Shown: positions 25,430 through 34,780 of the stretch, piece after piece
How positions within the stretch are numbered: the stretch's first letter is position 1
How the letters are laid out: each line of letters opens with the position of its first letter
Assembly: GCF_032062135.1 (NCBI RefSeq)
Contig: NC_092858.1
Location: 164,568,048-164,632,047 of the forward strand
Length of the DNA: 64,000 bases
From: Pyxicephalus adspersus
Lineage: Eukaryota; Chordata; Amphibia; Anura; Pyxicephalidae
Direction of reading: 5' to 3'
The notes under the pieces: model-generated
What the model saw: the letters and a program-made list of their open reading frames with translations, nothing else
Database searches by the model: none
What the model was told of the DNA's origin: nothing
Made by a program: the position numbers and the translations under genes

Positions 25430-27730
25430 TTCATTGGCCAATAAAATGATTTATTTTCATCATGATGTATTACTTCTTTATAAAATAATGATTCTCTATT
25501 ATTAACCCTTTCAAGAGCCAATTTAACCTAAACTAAAAGGCATGATTGACCACGTGTTTCTGTTTATTGCAGGGCTTAATATTATCAATATCATCGTGTG
25601 TTACACTCAATACCCCAACTATCATATATTATTAACCCTTTCAGGAGCCAACTGATTTTAAGTTGGGCCAGATGACAGACAATTCGCCTTCTGCTTTATT
25701 ATTTGTATGTCTTAGTTTATTATCATATAATCGTGTAAGGCATTTTATAGCACAATTATAAGCCTTATTTATTCACACTTTAAGGATCTAATGAATGTTC
25801 ATTTGAATTAGTTAACACGCAACTTCGGACCTGCTCGCTTATTTTTACCATAATCTATTACCATGTGATCTTGTGTTGCATGTTATATTACAACTATTTC
25901 CTATTATTAACCCTTTCAGTTAAGTAAAAGTTAATCACATACCAGACACTTCGCCTGTCGCTTGCTTACTTTTGCTATAATAAATTACAATATAAATGTT
26001 TGAAACGTTTTATAATGCCTCTATTCCCTATTATTAACCCTTTCAAGAATTCATGGTAAATTGAAATAGATAATCAATCTGCTCAATCTGCTTTAGGTGT
26101 TTATACCATCAACATTTACTGCGATAATTTTTATAACACAAGTATCCCCTAATATTAACTAATTCGAGATCGACTTTGTTTTAAACGGTATCAGAAAAAG
26201 ATCATTCGCCTCCAGCTAGTTTATTTGTACCAAAATGTATTACAATATCCTTGTGTGTTACATTTTATTATTAACCCTTTTCAAGAAATCATTTCTTTTA
26301 AACTAAATCAGAATATGGAAAATGTGTTTGTGTTTTTAGTATTTATTTTCATTATGATCATCACAACATCATCGTCGGTAACAACTATTGCCTATTGTTA
26401 ACCCTTTCAAGATCTAACTTATTTTAAATGGAATTGGATAAAGAGTAATTTACCTCCAGTTTGTTCATTTTAACCATCTCTTAGATTGTAAGCTCTTCAG
26501 GGCAGGGTCCTTTCCTCCTCCTGTGTCACTGTCTGTATCTGTCTGTCATTTGCAACCCGTATTTAATGTACAGCGCTGCATAATATGTTGGCGCTATATA
26601 AATAGTTTTTATTATTAATAATTATAATCGTTTAATACAATAAATGTGTTACTATTTCCTATTATTAACCCGTTCCTGATATAACTTTAAAAGAAACTAA
26701 ATCAGAATATGGAAACTGTTTCCTTGTGTTTATGTGTTAATTCTAATCATGAGTCACTAAAACAGCATTGTGCGTTACATCTAATATTACAATTAGTCCC
26801 TATGATTAACCCTTTCATGATATCATTTATGTTAAATGAGCTCGGCTAAAGTACAATTCGCCACCTGCTTGTTTATTTTCATAACTCACTTCAATATAAT
26901 TTTGTGTTACATATTATACCACAGCTACTACCTATCATTAACCCTTAAAAGGTCACATTGATTTAACATTAGTCAAAATCAATTCCCTTACTGCTTGTTT
27001 AGTTTTAACCATACTATATTATAATATAATTGTTTATACTAGTTTTTTTCTTTTTAATATTCTTGTCCCCTTCAAAATCTAATTTAAGACAAAACATACC
27101 GTAAGTGCCTTGCATTTTTGTTCACTCTGATTTACTTCTCTATCATAATGTGTTACATTTTTTTTTGTTTTATTTTATTTTATTTTTATTAATACTCCTT
27201 CAAGATCCCATTTATGTTGAATAAATTAAATAAGATAAAGGTCAAATTATCTCAAGCTTATTTATTTTTACCCTTTTAAGATCTCATTAGTGTTAAATAA
27301 ATATGTTAAGAGGCCATTCGCCTACATTTTGTTTATTTTCACCATAATTTACTACAAACACAATCATTCCCTATTATTACCCTTTCAATATCTCATTTAT
27401 AGTAAACCAGATAATGAGCAATGTGCAGTGTATTTATGTTTATCATGATTAAATACACTATATTCTTTTCTAACAGTTGATAACTCAGCTATTCCTTATT
27501 ATTAACCCTTTCAATATCTGATTTATGGTAAACCAGATATTAAACAATGAGCAATTAATGTGCAGTGTATTTATGTTTATCATGATTTAATACACTTTAT
27601 TCTTTTTTAAGAATTTATTACTCAGCTATTCCCTATTATTAGCCCTTTCGAGACCTCATTTATGTTAAATTGAATCAGAAAAACATCAACTGGCCTCCAG
27701 TTTATGTTTCAATTTTCAATAAAACAATTC
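25430..27730. repeat. Divergent ~130-bp tandem repeat array
   Basis: The phrase ATTATTAACCCTTTCAAGA, or a close variant, recurs near 25501, 25632, 25905, 26033, 26152, 26271, 26395, 26660, 26803, 26935, 27185, 27373, 27500 and 27640. The usual spacing is 119-143 bp. Each is followed by related text: ATCTCATTTATGTTAAA, then AATTCGCCTCC, then TGTTTATTTT and a TTGTGTTACA-like tail. I count about 16-17 degenerate units. One unit is split by a SINE 3' tail at 26479-26630. The array lies 2.3-4.6 kb past the olig2 stop codon. Confidence 0.85.
26479..26630 (+). mobile_element. MIR/L2-like SINE 3' tail
   Basis: It starts TTAGATTGTAAGCTCTTCAG, continues with a GGGCAGGGTCC block, and ends with a TGTACAGCGCTGC block, GTTGGCGCTATATAAAT and an A/T-rich microsatellite. 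The same module occurs at least eight more times in this window. It interrupts a unit of the ~130-bp array, so it inserted after the array had formed. Confidence 0.75.
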
Positions 27731-28346
27731 AGATTCAAAATCCAAAAAACACAACGAAAATGTTTTTATTTTTTAAAAATCGTTTATTTAAATCATTTCA
27801 TCAAACGCTTTCTGTCCAACCCCAATAAAGTAATAAATATTTTAGCATTTTCTTTTTTTATACAAAAATAAACAGGTGACCAAACTTTGTGTGAGGGAAG
27901 GCAGTATTCATAGGGTGGGAGAGGAGAAGGCAGGCAGTGAGCAAGCACAAGGCAGGCAGTGATAAAGAACAGCTTCAATGGGCTGATTTACTAAAGAATC
28001 TTCACACAAAACTAAGGGTCTATTTATAAGGCAGTGAATCTGACATTCACAAACCTTCTCTGGTAAAGAATCTTCATCTCCATATATTTTAAATGACAGT
28101 GATTGATTCTCGACCAAAGAATGTTTGCTGAATGTTCAATTTATAAACAGACTCCATTGTGTGAATATTAACTTCATCCAGGAATGTGCAGGTGTGTGCA
28201 TACACATTCGCACATTCTTTTTGTATGAAGACACAATTCGGTAAATCAGTCTGTAAAGTTTGAGGCAAGCAGTGACTTTTTACTTACGGTGGAACCACAA
28301 ATCCCAACAAATGGCTTGTGGGACTTGGTGAATTGCTTTATATCTC

Positions 28347-28377
28347 ACAAGAATCATTTACTATATATATAGTAGTA

Positions 28378-28429
<52 letters not shown>

Positions 28430-28457
28430 TATATATATATAGTAATTGATTCTTGTG
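28347..28457. repeat. Hairpin around a (TA)n microsatellite
   Basis: CACAAGAATCATTTACT at the left and AGTAATTGATTCTTGTG at the right are inverted repeats (15 of 17 pairs). They enclose about 75 bp of TA with a short CA run, so the whole unit can fold into one long hairpin. Confidence 0.8.
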
Positions 28458-29623
28458 TGTAAGTGCACAAAGCAATAAGTTCAGCATTAATATTTACAAG
28501 AACTCCATAAAAAAGAAATATTTTTGAATATTGGTGATCTTAATGCAAAAAATTAAACTCTTTCAGAACGAAAAAAAAATCATTTAAATGGCATTTTACT
28601 AATAGTTCCATTGATTTGTTTTTGCCCCAAAATCTATTTTATGCATTTTCCAATGTTATACCTAATAAAATCCTTTTAGTAATTCGCCCCCTATTTTATG
28701 TTATCGACCACAAAAGAACAAAAAAATGTTAAATAGTATATAGTTCTATATTTATATATTTACAAGTCTGAAGAGGCAGAATTGCTCAGGGGTGGGAATC
28801 AATTTAAAGTAGAATTAATGGGGGGTTGTGGAAGAGGGGGTGCTGATTGGACCAGGAGATTTGTTTTAGTGTTGGGGTGACCCTGTACAATGTGGGTTGC
28901 AGTCAATCGAGTTGTGGGTGGTCGCCAGTGAATGGTCAGTCTTTTTTTTACAGCAGAGAATCCTTCTTGATCCCACTGCAGATTCTATTTTCAGAGTCCT
29001 TTGATGTCCTCTGTATTTTATTTCACAAGCTGCCAGATAAAATAGCGCCTGCATCTCTCCCCAGCTGCCTGTGTGCACCTCTCTATTGCAGACCCAGTGG
29101 GCATTGTTCCCATTTGGTCATTGTCTCCATTGCCTGCAATCAGCATCCCATCAGGGGGGCATCTATTAAACCCATGATGGGGACTGAGAGGATAAAATCA
29201 TGCAGTGGTCGGGGATCAGTAAAAAAAAAATTAAATAAAAAAAAAAAGCTCAAAAATTGACGCAAATGCAATAACAATTTGCGCCAATAATTCAATTAGA
29301 TTAAGAAGCAGAAGGATGGCACTGGCAAGCAGATTGATCGTATGGATTGGATTCGGATAATTGTATTCTAGCGATCTATTCATTACATTGAGTGACAGAT
29401 GTGAAGGACAAAAATCTACAAATCCGACACAGATTATCCATAACCGTTACAGATTTAATCTGATGCAGCTATAGGGCCCCAGGGAGTCAGTGAAGGGGCC
29501 CCTGTGCCTAGAATCTGGGATGATTCCAGATTGGGACCCTGATGGACACAATGCAGAAATGGATGGTCTAATATGAGTTTTAGATGCATTGAACCCATAA
29601 ACAAAACCCCCATTACCCCCTTA

Positions 29624-29629
29624 TTTATT
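29624..29629 (-). other. olig2: Candidate olig2 polyadenylation signal
   Basis: AATAAA on the minus strand lies about 430 nt past the olig2 stop. A second AATAAA lies at 29017-29022, about 1.04 kb past the stop. Mammalian OLIG2 has a 3' UTR of around a kilobase or more, so the more distal one is also plausible. Sequence alone cannot choose. Confidence 0.25.
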
Positions 29630-30058
29630 CTCTCATCATTCCGACTCATACTCTACACGTGCGACTTTGCACCGACATGGGCCCTGGTAGGTAGTAGGCG
29701 ATTTACCTTGCAGGCCAGCATTGCCTATTGGGCCTTTCCTGCATATAGAGCGATGTAAAATCGCACGTGTAGCTGAGCTCCCCCATTCATCCTTTAAATC
29801 ATTCACCAGGAATGTCTTTTGTAAGATCGTACAGACATCACAATTCATTAAAATAGTCTCTGTATTGTCTGTGCCACCGACCGACCTCAGTCTACTAGTT
29901 GCCCCCATCTTTGCCACATGCTCTGAAGGGGGTATTTATGTGGATTAGGTCCTTCCAGGATTGTTCTAAATGTTGCAGGGCAGTCCTCTACTCATAGCAG
30001 GATTGCTCCAAGTCGTGGCCGACTGGTAAGTACATGGAAAAGTCCCGTGCATTGAAAG

Positions 30059-30946
30059 TCATTTGGAGTCAGAGGTGAGTCTGGATAAGCTGGAGCCGCT
30101 GACATGGTGGTGAGCTGCAGAGGGCACCTGGCACATGCTGCATGGGCAAGGCATGCCACTCCAGTGAGGAAACCCCCCACCCAAAGGGGCAGAACCGGGG
30201 CTGGGGGACTTCAGGAGACCATGAGAGACAGGATGGGAGGATGGAGGTGCAGGGGGTGGTGGTGGGGGTGGTGGGGCCCTGACTGCTGAGATGCCAGTGG
30301 TGGCCAGGGTGGCAGCTGTGGGTGGAAGTAGAGGGTGGTGGACAGGGTGGCCAACAGGGTGTCCAGGTAAGGGGGTTGCATGGGTCATGCCCCCACAGGC
30401 TGATGGGTGGTAGGCAGCTGCTGCAGCGGCTGCAGCAGCCGCATGATGGTGGTGGCCCCCATAAATCTCACTGACCAGCCTCTTCATCTCCTCCAGGGAG
30501 TTGGTCAGCATCAGGATGTAGTTACGAGCCAGGAGCAGGGTGGCGATCTTGGACAATTTGCGTACCGATGGCCCATGGGCATAGGGCATGACCTCCCTGA
30601 GCCCATCCATGGCAATGTTCAGGTCATGCATTCTCTTCCTCTCCCGACTGTTAATTTTCAATCTCAGCTGCTGAAGCTCATTTTCACTCATCTGCTTTTT
30701 GTCTTTTTTGGCAACTGCCGCAGCAGCTGCCGCGGCCGCTGCTTTAAATGCGCCCAGCTTGTCTCCTGCAGCCGCTGCCATGGCCATGGCGTTCCGCAGC
30801 TCGGCGCTCAGCTCCGCGGGGGAGTCACTCATGGTGGAAGAGGACACAGCAGCGGAAAAACCGCTTCCTTTCCGCGGGTGCAGAAACAAGTCATCCACTT
30901 CTGGGGAGGAGGCTCGGCTAGAGCCCAGGCTGGCATCAGAATCCAT
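30059..30946 (-). CDS. olig2: Oligodendrocyte transcription factor 2 (Olig2), bHLH
   Basis: The 295-residue protein matches vertebrate Olig2. It starts MDSDASL, as the mammalian protein does. The bHLH spans about residues 94-150, with basic region [14 protein letters not shown] (97-110, E102 and R105 being the usual E-box contacts), helix 1 ending REVMPYA, loop HGPSVRKLS and helix 2 [15 protein letters not shown]. The C-terminus keeps [12 protein letters not shown] (264-275) and ends LTSDSK. In this family the protein is a nuclear, mostly repressive factor binding E-boxes in motor-neuron and oligodendrocyte progenitors (known biology, not seen here). The frame is open upstream to an ATG at 31006, but a strong splice acceptor lies between that ATG and MDSDASL, so I place the start at 30946; the stop is TGA at 30059-30061. 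It is shorter than human OLIG2 (about 323 aa). The human Ser/Thr-rich stretch before the bHLH is replaced by nine alanines (69-77), and HHHH plus ten alanines (165-178) are inserted after IYGG. There is also an eight-proline run (225-232). The coding region is GC-rich against AT-rich surroundings. Confidence 0.96.
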   Translation of the reverse strand: MDSDASLGSSRASSPEVDDLFLHPRKGSGFSAAVSSSTMSDSPAELSAELRNAMAMAAAAGDKLGAFKAAAAAAAAAVAKKDKKQMSENELQQLRLKINSRERKRMHDLNIAMDGLREVMPYAHGPSVRKLSKIATLLLARNYILMLTNSLEEMKRLVSEIYGGHHHHAAAAAAAAAAYHPSACGGMTHATPLPGHPVGHPVHHPLLPPTAATLATTGISAVRAPPPPPPPPAPPSSHPVSHGLLKSPSPGSAPLGGGFPHWSGMPCPCSMCQVPSAAHHHVSGSSLSRLTSDSK

Positions 30947-30964
30947 GTGGAGAGTAAAGGGAAC

Positions 30965-30988
30965 CTGAGGAGAAGAGGACATGGTCAG
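30965..30988 (-). other. olig2: 3' splice acceptor of olig2 coding exon, with branch-point motif
   Basis: On the minus strand a CTGAC branch-point-like motif (30984-30988) is followed by a pyrimidine tract (TGTCCTCTTCTCCTCAG) ending in CAG at 30967-30965. Exon 2 would begin at 30964, 18 nt before the MDSDASL ATG. This agrees with the known mammalian OLIG2 layout of a non-coding first exon and an uninterrupted coding second exon. It makes the in-frame codons upstream of 30946 intronic. Confidence 0.8.
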
Positions 30989-31264
30989 GAACCATTGCGA
31001 ATACATCTTATCAGTGGACTTTATATAGATTTATAATTTACACCTATCTGTCATATTGAAATCTATATGTGTATGCATTCATTATTTATACATAGATATA
31101 CAAATAAACATGTGAAATATGATCTATCTATATATCTATCTATCTATATATGTGTGTGTGTGTGTGTGTATTTTATATATTTTATATATAGTACTGTATA
31201 TTAAAGTATATGTATGTGTAAAGTATTAATATCTAAATATATGTACGAACACAATGTACAGTAA

Positions 31265-31840
31265 ATAGTATAATTGCAGTATGTGCATCCAGTGTCTTGT
31301 ATTGTTGCAGTGTATCTACATATATATATTTATAGTACTATGCATATAATAATAAATATAGTATATAAAGATCTAATTCAATCACCCAGAGGTAATAGAG
31401 ACAGTTCAGGCTTTCCATCATACAATGTACAGTAGATAGTATAATTGCAGTATATAATTCTAGTGTATTGTTACAGTGTATCTACATATATATATATATA
31501 TATATATATATAAACAAATAATCATAGAAGTCTCAACCTAATACTAATTGAATTAAAACAGATACTACCAGTAATATTATAGAACAAGAGAAGATGAAGC
31601 AGTGTAACAAATGTAACATTTAATACAGTTGCTTTATAACTAGTATCCTAATATATAATGACTTTAATACATTCTTGTTTTTGTATTTTTCATTACTTTT
31701 TCTGTTCACTCTCATACATTAGAATCATCTCTGCATTACTTGTATGGGATGTAATGATGGAATGCCTGAACTGTCTCCATAAACTCTGGGTGATTTGATT
31801 AGATCTTTATATACTATATTTATTATATATGCATAGTACT

Positions 31841-31887
<47 letters not shown>

Positions 31888-31940
31888 GATACACTGTAAC
31901 AATAGAGGACACTAGATGCACATACTGCAATTATAATATC
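31265..31940. repeat. Long inverted repeat inside the olig2 intron
   Basis: The left arm (about 31265-31423) and right arm (about 31755-31940) are near-perfect reverse complements over more than 150 bp. They share, for example, the segments around AGTACTATGCATAT, the TATACTATATTTAT core and the GACAGTTCAGGC block. The spacer is about 330 bp. A partial direct copy of the left arm's outer part (GTACAGT..TAGTATAATTGCAG) follows at about 31426-31500. The right arm is lengthened by an (AT)n run at about 31846-31884. Confidence 0.8.
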
Positions 31941-32652
31941 TATATTGTATTCTTTCATATATATAGATATTATTACTATATATATATATACATACACTGT
32001 AATATACAGTACAATATATACCATATTTGAAATACACACACAACTATATATATATATTGTATGTGTCCCTGAGTTACTGTCAGCCTGTAGTTTGCCCCCA
32101 AATCTTAATTTGCCTTATCACTACAATAGGCAGAAACTTTCAGATCTAATACGGAACGATTGATATACTAAAAAAAAAGTTAAAATTATATTAATATGAA
32201 AAAGTCCTCCTACAGATCACACTGCAATATTAGATGAAAGTTACAATAGCTGATCAGTGATCATTTGGAGTATCAGTCTCTACAGCCAGGCACTGGTGTC
32301 TAAAGATTAATCCTAAACTACAGAGAGGACCAATGCTGCAGGTAATAACACAACAAAAATACAAATCTATTATTGTACTTTCCTAAATGTACTATAATAA
32401 ATATAGAATAATAATTCCATTTAGAAGAATTATAAATATGTCATTAGGCTTAAAGTAGGAATTAAAACACAATTGCACATACAAAAGTTTATATATATAC
32501 AGTATATAGTATATTTGATTTCTTAGCAGCAATCGGTCAACACAGCAGAATACAAAGTTGCAAAGTGCAGAGACCCCCCAATCAGCAATCCAGGCCAGGT
32601 TAACCCCTTCCTGTCCTGGCAGGGCACTCATGAAGCCATTGCAGCCACTTAC

Positions 32653-32733
32653 TTGTCTTTGGGAAGTGATGGCCAGCTCTGTGGCTTATGTAGCAGCTCT
32701 GTATGGTGAGCAGTGGTGGTGACACAGTGATAG
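32653..32733 (-). other. olig2: Predicted non-coding exon 1 (5' UTR) of olig2
   Basis: The interval lies between a TATA box 26-31 nt upstream and a consensus donor (AA|GTAAGT) directly downstream. Length is about 80 nt. The 5' boundary is placed about 31 nt from the start of the TATA box and is approximate. The exon model is inferred; no transcript data are available. Confidence 0.5.
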
Positions 32734-32920
32734 GAGCACCTTGCCTGGCAGCTCAGCCTTTATATCTAGACCAGGGAGAACAATGTCATTGTTTAGGACA
32801 GGGGGGCGCTGTCAGCCAATCAGAGAAGAGAGGGGCGTGGTTTGCCCGGGGCTGAATGAGAGTAGTGGGCTGGGGAGCGCCCCCAGCTTTGTGCCCGGGC
32901 GGCGTCCAATCACAGCTGAA
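32734..32920 (-). promoter_or_regulatory. olig2: Predicted olig2 core and proximal promoter
   Basis: Reading away from the gene: TATAAA on the minus strand at 32764-32759; the palindrome AACAATGTCATTGTT at 32779-32793, which looks like two facing SOX half-sites; CCAAT at 32816-32820; a GC/KLF-type box GGGGCGTGG at 32832-32840; CCAAT at 32906-32910, three bases from an E-box CAGCTG at 32913-32918. The block is GC-rich with several CpGs inside AT-rich DNA. Its place upstream of a good donor and a matching acceptor supports it as the olig2 promoter. Individual factor binding is inferred from motifs. Confidence 0.65.
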
Positions 32921-33239
32921 GGCGCTGCCCCTCTCCATCACAATGACAGTTGTTGGGTTTTTTTGAAAAGCAACATTACATATCACAGGGCATCACTACC
33001 CTATTATCAGTGCAAGGGCTAATAGATTGTGCAAACATCCACCGGGCACCATTCCCCCCAATGCCAGTCACAGGCTGCCCCCACTGGGATTTATGGCAAG
33101 AGGGGTTGCCGATCTCACCTGTAATGTTATATAGATAGCGAATGAAATGTCAACAAAAGTTTTTATTTTACAAATTGATGTTGAGAAGAAAGTTAGCAAT
33201 CAGAAAAAAACTTATGATAATAACGAGGAGAAAGGAAAG

Positions 33240-34112
33240 GGGCACTGGGATACTGGCATAGGTGCTGATGGCATACATGGCATAGTGAGGGACTGATGGC
33301 ACAGATGGCATAGACAGGGACTGATGGCACACATGGTAAAGAGAGGCACTGGTGGCACACATGACATAGATAAGGACTAAGGGGACCCATGGCATAGTGG
33401 CGGATTGATAGAACAGGTGGCATAGATAGGGACTGATGGCACACATGACATAGATAAGGACTAAGATACCCATGACATAGACAAGGAATAATGGCACACA
33501 TGGCAAAAACAGGGACTGATGGAACACATGGCAGAGAGAGGGACTAAGGGGACCCATGGCATAGTGAAGGATTGATGGCACACATGGTATAGACAGGGAC
33601 AAATGACACACATGGCATAGAGAAGGACTAAGGGGACCCATGGCATAGTGGGGGATTAACAGGACACATGGCATAGACAGGGACTGGTGGCACACATGGC
33701 ATAAACAGGGACTGATGGCACACATGGCATAGATAGGGACAGATGACGCAGAAGGCATAGAGAAGGACTAAGGGGACCCATGGCATAGTGGGGGATTAAT
33801 GGGACACATGACATAGACAGGGACTGATGGGACACATGGCATACATAGGGAGAGATGACACAGATGGCATAGAGAAGGACTAAGGGAACCCATGGCATGG
33901 ACAAGGACTGGTGGCACACATGGCAGAGAGAAGGACTATGGGGACCCATGGCATAGTGGGGGATTAATGGGACACATGGCATAGACGGGCTGATGGCTTC
34001 AATAGCATAGAGAGGGATCAACAGAGCTCCTGGCATATTGAGGGACTGGTGGCACATATGCCATAGTATGAAACTGACTGGGGCACCGGGTACAGTGAGG
34101 AACTGATTGGAC
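33240..34112. repeat. 28-bp minisatellite array
   Basis: About 31 units of the form GGCATAGACAGGGACTGATG plus GCACACAT. The variant carrying GGGGACCCATGGCATAGTG recurs at offsets of 168, 84, 140 and 168 bp, all exact multiples of 28, so the register is strict. At least three unit types alternate (ACTAAGGGGACCCAT, GGGGGATTAATGGGACACAT and GGGACTGATGGCACACAT). Because 28 is not a multiple of 3 and the minus-strand frames hold few stops, it yields long spurious frames (such as 33168-33758) encoding a 28-residue repeat with CHVCHQSLS. A degraded fringe continues to about 34220. The array begins about 0.5 kb upstream of the predicted olig2 start site. Confidence 0.9.
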
Positions 34113-34536
34113 ATCTCATAACAACTGAAAAAAGGACTAATAGAACATTTGTCATTTGGAGACTTAGATGATACTTAAATACACATTACATATTGTGGGA
34201 CTGATAGGACACCAGACAGAAAGGAGAATGACAGAGAGAGAGACTGATGGGATTGATGGTGGGGGGATGGCAGCCCTATTCCTCATCTCTCCAGTTCTTT
34301 CTATGTATGGGATGGATAAGACAGAGCTTGTAATCAGCAGATAATGACAGCTCATAAGAAATTATTGGGCGCCTTAAAATAAGGATTATTAGTATTTAGA
34401 ACCGAATTAAATATATGAGAATGGCATAGATTAAAAGGGGAGGGATTACAGGAGGTGATTAGCAAATTCGCTGCTAATTATACAGCTATTAGGAGATGGA
34501 TCTATAACTTCCTGATTGGAGGAGGTCATCAGGGAC

Positions 34537-34593
34537 TAAGAGAGAAGAGAGAGGGAAAGAAGGAGGAAGGAAAGAAAGAAAGGAAGGAAGGAA

Positions 34594-34651
<58 letters not shown>

Positions 34652-34770
34652 ACGAACAAAAAAAGAAGAAGGATAGAAGGAAAGAAAGAAAGGTAAAGGG
34701 GGAGAGAGAAAGAAAAAAAGAAAGAAAGAAGGAAGGAAGAGAGGAAATAAAAAGAAAGAAGGAAAGAAAG
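34537..34770. repeat. GAAA/GGAA purine microsatellite
   Basis: A nearly pure purine strand of GAAA and GGAA units, with the longest perfect run at about 34588-34650 and imperfect edges. The frame through it (34455-34676) encodes only KERKKERK-type repeats and is not a gene. Confidence 0.9.
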
Positions 34771-34780
34771 CCCTAATTTA

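Larger units (their letters stand above)
27731..30058. other. 3' flank / 3' UTR region of olig2
   Basis: This stretch has no recognisable gene. The part at 28.8-30.06 kb is moderately GC-rich, largely non-repetitive and likely includes the olig2 3' UTR. Around 27978-28160 there is a frog-type MITE-like segment, followed by a TA-rich hairpin at 28347-28457. A 137-codon plus-strand frame at 28847-29260 shows no family features and I treat it as chance. Confidence 0.5.
30965..32652 (-). other. olig2: Predicted olig2 intron 1
   Basis: The interval runs from a GTAAGT donor (32652-32647, minus strand) to the CAG acceptor at 30967-30965, about 1.69 kb. It is very AT-rich, with TA/TG microsatellite runs, and holds a long inverted repeat (separate entry). 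No coding frame of note lies inside. The donor-acceptor pairing is inferred from motifs only. Confidence 0.6.

Noticed and set aside
25430..27730. CRISPR-like array
   Set aside because: Period of ~130 bp, high divergence between units, related rather than unique spacers, and an animal genome rule it out.
28847..29260. 137-codon plus-strand frame antisense to the olig2 3' region
   Set aside because: Ends in a poly-lysine run from an A-rich stretch and has no domain; an antisense transcript cannot be excluded but is unsupported.
30407..31036. 209-codon plus-strand frame opposite olig2
   Set aside because: It is the antisense shadow of the GC-rich, alanine-rich olig2 coding exon and has no protein-family features.
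33168..34114. 196- and 152-codon minus-strand frames
   Set aside because: They are generated by the 28-bp minisatellite and consist only of its translated repeat.
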